Positions 10,734-18,664 of a stretch of 20,670 bases of DNA are shown in pieces; position 1 is the first letter of the stretch; every line of letters begins with the position of its first letter. Made by a program: the position numbers and the translations under genes. This DNA is from Thermoflexales bacterium (GTDB lineage: Bacteria; Chloroflexota; Anaerolineae; Fen-1058), in the NCBI GenBank assembly GCA_016931085.1, contig JAFGFO010000027.1, positions 1-20,670 of the forward strand. The letters are read 5' to 3'. The notes under the pieces were generated by a model. It searched no databases. It was not told where the DNA came from and saw only the letters and a program-made list of their open reading frames with translations.

Positions 10734-13583
10734 GTGAGAATTTATACGGCTATTGATCTGGAGACCACCGGCCTCGACCCGCAGCGCGACGCGATCACCG
10801 AGATCGGCGCCGTCAAGTTTCGCGGCGACGAGGTGCTTGAGGAATGGTCCTCGCTGGTCAACCCCGGCCGCCCGATCCCTGAGGCTATCACCGATCTGAC
10901 CGGCATCAGCAATGCCATGGTCCAAGGCGCGCCTTCCCTACGGGACGTTCTGCCGCGCCTGTCGTCGTTCGTGCGCGACCTGCCGGTGGTCGGTCACAAC
11001 GTCTCGTTTGACTTGTCCTTTCTGAATCGCTGCTACGTCTTGACCGATAACTTGAGCCTGGATACCTTCGAGCTGGCCGGCATCCTGGTGCCGCACGCCG
11101 GCCGTTATGGCCTGGGGGCATTGGCTAAGGAATTGGGCATCGACCTGCCAGCCACGCATCGCGCCTTGGACGATGCCCGCGTGACGCGCGCGTTGTTCAA
11201 CCGCCTGTATGAGCGCGCCACGCAAATCGCCCCCAAGACCCTGGAAGAGATCGTCAAGCTCGGGCGGAATCTGGACTGGGCGCCTTTTAGCTTTTTTGAA
11301 GAGGTTTACCGCGCCACGGCGCGTGGCGCTTTCGAGCGCAGCTCGATCGGAGCGCAGTTGCGCGCCAAGGGCCTGGCGGCTCGCGGCCGCCCGGCGTTTG
11401 CCCCGCCGCTGGAGGCCCGCCCGCTGCAAGAGGCGGCTGAACCCAAGCCGCTGGATGTGGACGCCCTGGCCGCCATGCTCGAGGCGGGTGGCGCGCTGTC
11501 ACAGTCCTTCCCAGGCTATGAGCATCGCCCGCAGCAGGTGGAGATGCTGCGCGCTGTGGCACGCACGTTTAACGAGGGGGGCACTTTGCTGGTGGAGGCC
11601 GGCACCGGCACCGGCAAGGGCCTCGCCTATCTCTTGCCGGCCGTTCACTGGGCACAAACCAATGGCCAGCGAGTGGTCATCTCCACTAATACGATCAATC
11701 TCCAGGAACAATTGTACGAGCACGATTTGCCCGATTTGCTCAAGATTCTGCCTTTCCAGTTCAGGGCCAGCGTGCTCAAGGGGCGCTCGCATTATCTGTG
11801 CCCCCAACGCCTGAATGCCTTGCGCCGCGGCGGCCCGCAGTCATCCGACGAGATGCGCGTGCTGTGCAAAGTGCTGCTGTGGCTGCCCAACACGGTCAGC
11901 GGCGATGGCGACGAGTTGTTCTTGCCCACGGCTGCCGACCGCGCGTGCTGGAGCCGCCTGAGCGCCGATAACGAGGCATGCTCGCCGGATCGCTGCGCAG
12001 CCTACACCGAAGGCCGGTGTTGGTTCTATCGCGCCCGCCGGGCGGCCGAGGCCGCCCACCTGGTCATTGTCAATCACGCCTTGCTGCTGGCCGATGTGGC
12101 CGTGGAGAACCGCGCTTTGCCGGCCTACGACTACCTGGTCGTGGACGAGGCGCATCACCTGGAGGACGCCACCACGCAGCAGTTGAGTTTCCAGGTTTCG
12201 CGTGGCTCCCTGGTGCGCTCCCTGAGCGAGGTGGGGCGCGAGAACGGACGCGGCGGCTTGTTGGCCGATCTCGTCGGGCGCGTTCGCCACACCTGCCCGC
12301 CCGACCTGGCTCACCCGGTCCAGGATTTTGTCGACAAGACGGGAGCCGCCCTCAGGGATGCGGTCCGGCTCGTCGACGAGTTCTTTGAGGCGATGGCTGA
12401 ATTTGTCGACGAGACGAGCCGGGAGAGCAAGGCTGGCGGCTATGATCAACGTCTCCGGCTGACCTCTGCCGTGCGTACCCAACCAGCCTGGTCGAGTGTA
12501 GAGATCGCCTGGGACAATGCCTCGCGGCGACTGGCGGCTGTCACCGACAGCCTGGCGCGCCTCGGCGGCGCGCTGGCCGACTTGGGCGAGTACGACATAC
12601 CCGACGCCGATGACCTGGCGCTCAGGCTGCTGGGCGCCCGCCGCGCGCTGGAGACGGCCCGCCTACAACTAGATGCCTTGGTCAACACGCCAGAGCCGAA
12701 CGGCATTTACTGGGCCGAGATACCACCCGACAACACTGGCCGGCGAGGCGTGCTAGACAGGCTGGTGCTCAACGCCGCGCCGCTGCACGTCGGGTCCCTG
12801 GTCGACAAGCACTTGTTCCTCGCCAAGCAGGCGGTGGTCATGACCTCGGCCACTCTGCGCACAGGCGGCACCTTTGATTTCATCTGCGAACGCTTGCACG
12901 CCCAAGACGCCGATACGCTGGCCCTGGATTCGCCTTTTGACTATCGGCAGTCGACCCTGTTGTACCTGACCACCGACGTCCCAGAGCCAGGCCAGCACGG
13001 CCACCAGGGCCAGGTGGAGCAGGCCTTGATCCGCTTGTGCATCGCCATGGGGGGACGGACGCTCGTCTTGTTTACGGCTTATAATCAACTGCGCACGACA
13101 GCCAGAGTCTTGGCGTCTGCGCTGCGCCCCCACGGCATCAATGTGTATGAGCAAGGCGGCGGCGCGTCGCGCCGGCAGTTGCTGGACAATTTCAAGCAGG
13201 CCGAGCGAGCGGTTTTGCTGGGCACGCGCTCGTTCTGGGAGGGCGTGGACGTGCCGGGCGAGGCCCTCAGTTGCCTGGCCATCATCCGCCTGCCGTTTGC
13301 CGTGCCCTCCGATCCCATTTTCGCCGCACGCAGCGAGCAGTTCGAGCAGCCTTTTGTGGAGTACAGCGTGCCAGACGCGATCTTGCGCTTCCGGCAGGGC
13401 TTTGGCCGCCTGATCCGCACCAGTAACGATCGCGGTGTGGTGGCGGTGCTCGACCGGCGTGTGCTGACCAAGACCTATGGCCCGACCTTTCTAAGCTCGC
13501 TGCCTGAATGTGAGGTGCACAAGGGCCCAGTGGAAGAAATCGCGCGCGTCGTGGGCGATTGGATGATGCGCCCTGAAACCTGA
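10734..13583 (+). CDS. dinG: DinG-type helicase with N-terminal DEDDh exonuclease
   Basis: A 949-residue fusion. Residues 1-165 form a DnaQ-like 3'-5' exonuclease with D8-L-E10, G-H-N-V-S-F-D93 and H142-R-A-L-D-D147, the full DEDDh set. From about 260 comes an XPD/DinG superfamily 2 helicase: A-G-T-G-T-G-K-G at 289-296, D-E-A-H at 471-474, V-M-T-S-A-T-L, and the last motifs F-W-E-G-V-D-V-P and R-F-R-Q-G-F-G-R-L-I-R. Cysteines at 356, 416, 421 and 429 are placed like the iron-sulfur ligands of E. coli DinG and XPD. Related Gram-positive nuclease-helicases are often said to lack that cluster. The GTG start has only a weak ribosome-binding site. It heads the operon, and its TGA lies inside a heptad repeat. 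Confidence 0.92.
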   Translation: MRIYTAIDLETTGLDPQRDAITEIGAVKFRGDEVLEEWSSLVNPGRPIPEAITDLTGISNAMVQGAPSLRDVLPRLSSFVRDLPVVGHNVSFDLSFLNRCYVLTDNLSLDTFELAGILVPHAGRYGLGALAKELGIDLPATHRALDDARVTRALFNRLYERATQIAPKTLEEIVKLGRNLDWAPFSFFEEVYRATARGAFERSSIGAQLRAKGLAARGRPAFAPPLEARPLQEAAEPKPLDVDALAAMLEAGGALSQSFPGYEHRPQQVEMLRAVARTFNEGGTLLVEAGTGTGKGLAYLLPAVHWAQTNGQRVVISTNTINLQEQLYEHDLPDLLKILPFQFRASVLKGRSHYLCPQRLNALRRGGPQSSDEMRVLCKVLLWLPNTVSGDGDELFLPTAADRACWSRLSADNEACSPDRCAAYTEGRCWFYRARRAAEAAHLVIVNHALLLADVAVENRALPAYDYLVVDEAHHLEDATTQQLSFQVSRGSLVRSLSEVGRENGRGGLLADLVGRVRHTCPPDLAHPVQDFVDKTGAALRDAVRLVDEFFEAMAEFVDETSRESKAGGYDQRLRLTSAVRTQPAWSSVEIAWDNASRRLAAVTDSLARLGGALADLGEYDIPDADDLALRLLGARRALETARLQLDALVNTPEPNGIYWAEIPPDNTGRRGVLDRLVLNAAPLHVGSLVDKHLFLAKQAVVMTSATLRTGGTFDFICERLHAQDADTLALDSPFDYRQSTLLYLTTDVPEPGQHGHQGQVEQALIRLCIAMGGRTLVLFTAYNQLRTTARVLASALRPHGINVYEQGGGASRRQLLDNFKQAERAVLLGTRSFWEGVDVPGEALSCLAIIRLPFAVPSDPIFAARSEQFEQPFVEYSVPDAILRFRQGFGRLIRTSNDRGVVAVLDRRVLTKTYGPTFLSSLPECEVHKGPVEEIARVVGDWMMRPET

Positions 13584-13600
13584 AACCTTAAACCTGGAAC
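13573..13600 (+). repeat. four CTGAAAC-type heptads over the dinG stop
   Basis: CTGAAAC, CTGAAAC, CTTAAAC and CTGGAAC run in exact 7-nt register and contain the dinG TGA (13581-13583). Five bases later comes the ATG of the next gene, with no Shine-Dalgarno. Confidence 0.85.
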
Positions 13601-13605
13601 CTGCC

Positions 13606-15129
13606 ATGGATGACCCTCTCGAATCGCTGCGGCAGCTCGCACAAGATATCAAATCACAGCCCGAGTTTGCCCTGTCCCACAAGCAGATCGAACAGTATCT
13701 CGAGCGAATAGCCCTGGCGGCCCACACGCCGGACGGCTACGAGTCGTTGTGCTGGGAGGTCGGTGTGTGGCTGTTGTTGTTGTCGGCCGACAGGCAAAAC
13801 GTCCTGTTCAATGCCTATGGCTACGACGCGGTGCGCGCCGCGCTGTCCAATGCACTTGAAAGCGGCTGCCTGCCCAAGGGTTTGGGTTGGTACACGGCCG
13901 GCTTTACCCCCGGCGACGTCGACGGGGACGTCATGCTCGGCGTGTTGAGCCACCCGTCTGTGCAGCCCGCCCTGAACAAGAGCCTGGCCAGCTACGAACT
14001 GAACCTGGACCTGGACTATTTGAACCCATCTGACCATGAACTCGGCCGTGCAACGGTCCTCTTTGTGGCTCATCTGCACCGCCTGGGCCTGGACCGCCAG
14101 GTGCAGTTGATGTGGGCGGCTCGCCTGGTCGAACATCTCTCCCCCGAAAACCCGGCCCGTGAGCTGGCCATCCAACTCGTGCTGGAAGGCTTGCTTCAAA
14201 CTGAACGTTACGTCAACGCGCTGTATTGGCTTCAGGCCCACTTTGAGGACAAGGCTGGCGAGCACTTGCAGGACGCGGTTTTTAGCGTGGTGTCGGCTGT
14301 GATCGCTTTAGCCCGCGAGTTGGGCGGGGAGGGCTATACGATTGTGAACGGCCTGGCCTGCGATGATGACTTTTTGCTCTTGCTTTATTCGAGCAAGCGC
14401 GCCCAGGTGCTGCTGGCTTTGGCCCTGTTGTGGCTGTTGTTTATGAAGGGCTTTGCCGCTAAACAAGATTTTATCGATACAAGCGCTGACTTGCTCTGGG
14501 TGGATTTTCCCAATATCGCTCTATTTATGAAAAGGGTTTCCAAGTGGTCTTTTCAACTGTCCGTCCAGTCACCCCTGGCAGCGGCGGCGGCAGGCGTCGA
14601 TTATCTGCAGTCGCCGCTTCGCAAGGCGCAGGCTGTGACAGAAGCCAGGCAAGAGTTGGATCGCCCACCTACATACCGCGGTAGAGCGCCGCTTGTGGAA
14701 TTGTGGCGGGAACAGCGCGACCGGGTGTTCATCCCCACGCTGGCCGCTCTGGAGGATGCCACCGATCACAAGCCGCTGAGGACGATCAAGCGCGACATCG
14801 AGGCGCTGTCGCCCGAGAGCTTGATCCGGGACAGCCTTGTCTATCGTTCCATGGCCCGCCGTCGAGGCGATGAGGCCGGTTGGCACAAAACCCTGGGTGC
14901 TCACTTTCAAAGGATGATCGACCAACTGGCCCATATCACGGATTTGTGCTGGCAGTCTATCGAAGCGGCTCGCTTTGTCACTCAACTGGAAAGCGAGCTG
15001 CGTTGGATTGACCTGGAAGGGGAATACACCCACTTGCTCGAGCAGTGGTCCAGCCTGGCCGACGAGGCCACTTTGTATCTGTCGCCTGTCCTGGACGAAT
15101 GGGTGGCCGCCCGCTCCGCTGATCATTAA
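13606..15129 (+). CDS. 507-residue helical protein of unknown family
   Basis: I do not recognise a family. The sequence is rich in Leu, Ala and Gln and looks almost wholly alpha-helical, as in repeat scaffolds. One strongly hydrophobic stretch (about 266-284, L-L-A-L-A-L-L-W-L-L-F) could be a membrane segment or buried helix. There is no signal peptide, P-loop, metal-binding cluster or catalytic signature. The C-terminal third is charged, with R-T-I-K-R-D-I-E-A-L-S-P-E and paired Trp residues. It lies 22 nt after dinG and 37 nt before a STAND ATPase, so it is probably co-transcribed. A scaffold or sensor role with the ATPases is an inference from position only. Its stop lies inside a heptad repeat. 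Confidence 0.85.
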   Translation: MDDPLESLRQLAQDIKSQPEFALSHKQIEQYLERIALAAHTPDGYESLCWEVGVWLLLLSADRQNVLFNAYGYDAVRAALSNALESGCLPKGLGWYTAGFTPGDVDGDVMLGVLSHPSVQPALNKSLASYELNLDLDYLNPSDHELGRATVLFVAHLHRLGLDRQVQLMWAARLVEHLSPENPARELAIQLVLEGLLQTERYVNALYWLQAHFEDKAGEHLQDAVFSVVSAVIALARELGGEGYTIVNGLACDDDFLLLLYSSKRAQVLLALALLWLLFMKGFAAKQDFIDTSADLLWVDFPNIALFMKRVSKWSFQLSVQSPLAAAAAGVDYLQSPLRKAQAVTEARQELDRPPTYRGRAPLVELWREQRDRVFIPTLAALEDATDHKPLRTIKRDIEALSPESLIRDSLVYRSMARRRGDEAGWHKTLGAHFQRMIDQLAHITDLCWQSIEAARFVTQLESELRWIDLEGEYTHLLEQWSSLADEATLYLSPVLDEWVAARSADH

Positions 15130-15160
15130 TAATTAACAATTAATAATTAATAATTAACAA
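15126..15160 (+). repeat. five TTAAYAA heptads over a stop codon
   Basis: Three TTAATAA and two TTAACAA units fill 15126-15160, followed by TTAATC and the next ATG. The TAA stop of the 507-residue protein (15127-15129) is within the first unit. It is the same repeat family as before prmA, about 6.9 kb away. Confidence 0.92.
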
Positions 15161-15166
15161 TTAATC

Positions 15167-18100
15167 ATGACTATCGACATGCACCTGGTCCGCGCTGACC
15201 CCTCGCTTCAGCACACGCCTCACCTGATGGAGGAAGCTGAGCAGGGCCAACTCGACCTGGCTACCTATACCTTTTTGCTGCTCAAAGACCTGGCGGTCCA
15301 TCCCGACCCGCTCAGGCGTGCTCTCTCTCTGGTCGACGAGGGGAACATGGCCTTGGCCAGGCGTTTTATCTCGGCCTATACCTTGGACGAGGCTGAAGTG
15401 GCCGAATTGGAGGCGCATTGCCAGCAGGTTGAAGTCGCCACCCGCGCGCTGACTTTGAGCATCGACAGGCACATCACCCGCCTGCGGCCTGTGCTTGGCC
15501 CGGCCGAGTTGAGCAAGTGCACGGCTCGACGCGAGGCGGCCCGAGCGGCTGTCCAACAGGGACGCCATCATATCGCCCAACGCGAGCTGACCACACTGCA
15601 ATACATTCTCCTGGATGTAGAGAAATCCTTGTCCAAAGAACAGCGCGCCAGGCTAGCCAGCTCAACTCGACCTGCCACGGTCGGGACGGGCCAGCTTGAT
15701 CTCGTCTCGCCTCATATTGTAGGGGCAGGCCTTGCGCCTGCCCCCGCCTCCGGCAAGCCCCAGCCTTCTGGGACCAAGCCCCAGCCTGAGCTCGAGCAGC
15801 CCGATTTGTTGAGCAGTGCGGTGATGGCTTGGGCCGAGGTGACGGCCAAGTTTAGCTCTCCCATCAAGGCCTGGCTGAGACCCGGTGTCGAAGCCAAGCA
15901 CACCTTTAGCTATATCGGCGTTCGCCAGTTGCTGCAGGAAGCTCAGCAGATCGACGAGGGCTGGCGGCAGCGCTCTGAAAATGCCCTGCGGCAGTATTTT
16001 TACATGGTGGAAGACGAGCGCTCACAATTGCGCGACTTGTTTTGCCAGTCGCTGGCTGCTTACGCCCTGGCTTGCCTCAAGGAGTCGATTAGCTACAAGG
16101 ATTTCGACACCGCGCGCTTGATCCACGACGACATCAACCGCTTGTTCGAGGCGAATGCCGCCTGGCGATGTTCGGACCAGTTCGCCTACGACACCTATCG
16201 CTATGGCATCGAGGCGAGGGCCGCCTTGTCGGCGCAGGACCTGGCACAGCCTTTTGAGGCCTTTGAACAGATCTTGTTCGAGCAAGCTCGCAAGTGTCCC
16301 AGCCGCCTTGGCCAGAAGCAGGTCAATAAGGTCCTCAACGACGCTCGCGTCCTGTTCTTTTATTATCGCATACAGCAGTTCAAGCATCGCTATCAAGAGC
16401 TTGTCCAGTTCTACACCGAGCATTATGTGGTGGTAGATACCCTGGCCCGCGGCGACGTCGAGCTGAATCGTTTTCTCGAGTTGGCCAAGGCCAGGTACAA
16501 CGAGGCATTGTATCGCAAGGCCGAAGACGAGCTGACCAACTTGACTTTACCCCTTGATTTAGCCTTCAGGGATACGCTCCAGTTCATCCGCGACCTGGCA
16601 CCCTATCAGATCGTCCCGGCTTTGAAAAGCATCGGTGCAGGCTTGGAAGATACAGAGTATGAGCCAGGGGCACTTGCGCCGATGTACGAGCTGGTGCTGA
16701 TCCTGCTTGACATGCAGAGCCCAGAAGAGCTGGTCTTTGCTCGCCAGCGCATCGCCGAGTTGGCCAATCTCATGCGCTCGGCCACCGGCGAAGCCGGCCT
16801 CGTCCTCCTCAATCCCCCGGACGGCGAAACGATGCCTGTAGATGTTCTGCAGGCAACCGAGAATTGGGTCGATCACAGCATCGCGGCCGTGTCCAAGACG
16901 GACCTGGTATCGGTGCGCCAGCACATCGCGTATGCCCTGGAAGAAATACGCGGCCAACGCCAACTGCTGCAAGACTGCGCGCCGGCCTTGCGCCACTTGT
17001 GGCACACCCTGGGCGATCACTGGATCTCGATCCTGGTCGGTCTGCAGCGGGCCATCTCGCGGCAGACGGCGCTCGATTTGACCCTTCAATCCGAGGAAAT
17101 CATCGCCGGCGAAGAGTCGGCCTTGCTCGTCTACGTTCGTAATCGTGGGCCGGGTGTCGCGCGCCACATCGAGGTCGCCTTGATCGGCCCAGACATGAGC
17201 ATCAAGCCGGGGATTCAGCGCTACCCCCTGCTGGCTCCAGGTGATGAGAGCAGCTTGAGCTTTAACGTCAAGCCTCGCACGACTGCGGCTCACTTTGAAG
17301 TCAGGCTGCTGGTTCGCTACCTCGACGCTGACGATCAGCCCATTCTCTCCAGCGAAAACCGCACCCTCACGGCCAAGCAGTTGGGCGACAAGGGCATCCC
17401 CAGGCAAAGCCCTTACGTGTGGGGCCAGCCGCTGGCCAAAGACTCGGAGGTCTTTTTCGGCCGGCAGGACGTGTTCGAGTTCCTGGGAACGCGTTTTTGG
17501 GGCCAGGAGCGCAACAAGATCGTGGCTCTCCAGGGCGAGCGGCGCATGGGCAAGACCTCGGTGCTGTACCAGTTGGGCAAGCGCAAGGTGTTTGGCGATT
17601 ATCGCGTGGTCATGTTCGATTTCCAGGGCCGCTACGCCAATGTCGACAACATGTACGAGTTCTTGTTCAACTTTGCCCGGCGCATCAGGAGTGAAGCCAG
17701 GCTGCCGGCCGAATTGCAGGTCGACAAGGCCGATTTCCTGGTCTCGGCCCGCAGCTATTACGACGTGTTCGAGGAATGGTTGGATCGCGCCGAGGCCGAG
17801 TTGGAGCAGCGCGACACGCAAGTCGTCATCTTGTTCGACGAATTCGAAAAACTGCTCAGCCGTCGTTTCGACGACAGCATCAACGCCAACCCGCGCCTGG
17901 TCGAAGAGTTGCTGCAGTACCTGCGCTCGGTCATGTTGACGCGCCAACGCTTCAACTGGGTGATCACCGGCTCGTGGAGCCTAGTCGCCAGGCAGCGTGA
18001 GTATTTTTCCTCCCTGTTTGGCATGGCCATCAGTTGCTGGATTAGCTATCTCACGCGCGAAGATGCCATGGCGTTGATCCAGGCGCCGGTTCAAGACTAC

Positions 18101-18598
18101 CTGACTTACGACCAGGACGCGGTCGAGCGCATCTTGCGCCTGACCGGTGGACACCCGTTCTACATCCAAATGATCTGTGACGCGCTGTTCAATCGCGCCC
18201 GCGGCTTGAATGCCCGCCGCATCCTGGCCGCCGATGTGAACTTGGTCACGCACGATACGCTGCAGCAGGTGACCGAGAGCAGTTTTCGCACCAACTGGGT
18301 CTCGTTGAGCAGCGCTGTGGCGCGCAAGGTGTTGTCGGCCGTGGCCGAGGCCATGCAAGAGCCGCACGACTATGTGCTCGTCAAAAACGTGCTCAACTAC
18401 CTGCATCGAAAAAGCCCCGGCCTGGACGAGGATGCTTTCTATGCCGTGTTGGACCAGGACAACGGCGAGCTGATCCGGCGCGAGCTGATCGAAGTGCATC
18501 CCAACGACCCGCAGCGTCTGCGTGTCCGGAGTGAACTGCTCTATCATTGGCTGCGCAAGTCGAAATCCCTGGCGACTGTGCTGCGAGAAGAAAGATGA
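15167..18598 (+). CDS. large STAND-type ATPase with CARDB-like domain
   Basis: A 1143-residue protein. The order is an alpha-helical N-terminus (about 1-170), a low-complexity linker (about 175-210), a long helical region (210-640), a beta-sandwich resembling CARDB (about 640-745, with L-V-Y-V-R-N-R-G-P-G-V-A and L-L-A-P-G-D-E-S), then an ATPase module. The module opens F-F-G-R-Q-D and has Walker A G790-E-R-R-M-G-K-T-S798, Walker B V-V-I-L-F-D891-E-F-E and the STAND-type G-G-H-P-F-Y-I-Q-M at about 994-1002, followed by a winged-helix-like end. STAND proteins are ATP-dependent switches in signalling, apoptosis and antiphage defence. No effector domain is recognisable. The ATG at 15167 has no Shine-Dalgarno and follows a heptad array. 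Confidence 0.85.
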   Translation: MTIDMHLVRADPSLQHTPHLMEEAEQGQLDLATYTFLLLKDLAVHPDPLRRALSLVDEGNMALARRFISAYTLDEAEVAELEAHCQQVEVATRALTLSIDRHITRLRPVLGPAELSKCTARREAARAAVQQGRHHIAQRELTTLQYILLDVEKSLSKEQRARLASSTRPATVGTGQLDLVSPHIVGAGLAPAPASGKPQPSGTKPQPELEQPDLLSSAVMAWAEVTAKFSSPIKAWLRPGVEAKHTFSYIGVRQLLQEAQQIDEGWRQRSENALRQYFYMVEDERSQLRDLFCQSLAAYALACLKESISYKDFDTARLIHDDINRLFEANAAWRCSDQFAYDTYRYGIEARAALSAQDLAQPFEAFEQILFEQARKCPSRLGQKQVNKVLNDARVLFFYYRIQQFKHRYQELVQFYTEHYVVVDTLARGDVELNRFLELAKARYNEALYRKAEDELTNLTLPLDLAFRDTLQFIRDLAPYQIVPALKSIGAGLEDTEYEPGALAPMYELVLILLDMQSPEELVFARQRIAELANLMRSATGEAGLVLLNPPDGETMPVDVLQATENWVDHSIAAVSKTDLVSVRQHIAYALEEIRGQRQLLQDCAPALRHLWHTLGDHWISILVGLQRAISRQTALDLTLQSEEIIAGEESALLVYVRNRGPGVARHIEVALIGPDMSIKPGIQRYPLLAPGDESSLSFNVKPRTTAAHFEVRLLVRYLDADDQPILSSENRTLTAKQLGDKGIPRQSPYVWGQPLAKDSEVFFGRQDVFEFLGTRFWGQERNKIVALQGERRMGKTSVLYQLGKRKVFGDYRVVMFDFQGRYANVDNMYEFLFNFARRIRSEARLPAELQVDKADFLVSARSYYDVFEEWLDRAEAELEQRDTQVVILFDEFEKLLSRRFDDSINANPRLVEELLQYLRSVMLTRQRFNWVITGSWSLVARQREYFSSLFGMAISCWISYLTREDAMALIQAPVQDYLTYDQDAVERILRLTGGHPFYIQMICDALFNRARGLNARRILAADVNLVTHDTLQQVTESSFRTNWVSLSSAVARKVLSAVAEAMQEPHDYVLVKNVLNYLHRKSPGLDEDAFYAVLDQDNGELIRRELIEVHPNDPQRLRVRSELLYHWLRKSKSLATVLREER
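15722..15744. repeat. palindromic repeat inserted in frame in the STAND gene
   Basis: GGGGCAGGC at 15722-15730 and its exact complement at 15736-15744 enclose loop CTTGC. The sequence is translated as G-A-G-L-A-P-A-P inside the low-complexity linker. It looks like a mobile REP-type palindrome, also starting TTGTAGGGGC, that was tolerated because it landed in a linker in frame. Confidence 0.7.
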
Positions 18599-18664
18599 CG
18601 TTTCCCCCAGGTGCCGTGCACTTTCCCAAGTGCGCGGCACCTAAAGAGAAGAAAGATGACGTTT
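18585..18664 (+). repeat. 19-bp direct repeats flanking a hairpin at a gene junction
   Basis: GAGAAGAAAGATGACGTTT occurs at 18585-18603 and again at 18646-18664, 61 bp apart. Between them 18610-18623 pairs with 18628-18641 (14-bp stem with one G-T mismatch, loop TCCC). The first copy holds ATG overlapping the STAND stop as ATGA. The second holds the start now used by the kinase gene. This is what a small palindrome insertion with duplication of its target would leave. Confidence 0.85.

Noticed and set aside
16559..17947. Long minus-strand open frame (462 codons) inside the STAND gene
   Set aside because: It is antisense to a clear ATPase domain, has no recognisable motif and no ribosome-binding site. 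Long antisense frames are common in GC-rich genes with this codon bias.
18611..18655. GTG at 18611 as start of the STAND-kinase
   Set aside because: It lies within the inserted hairpin. The ATG in the duplicated 19-bp repeat begins the conserved module directly.
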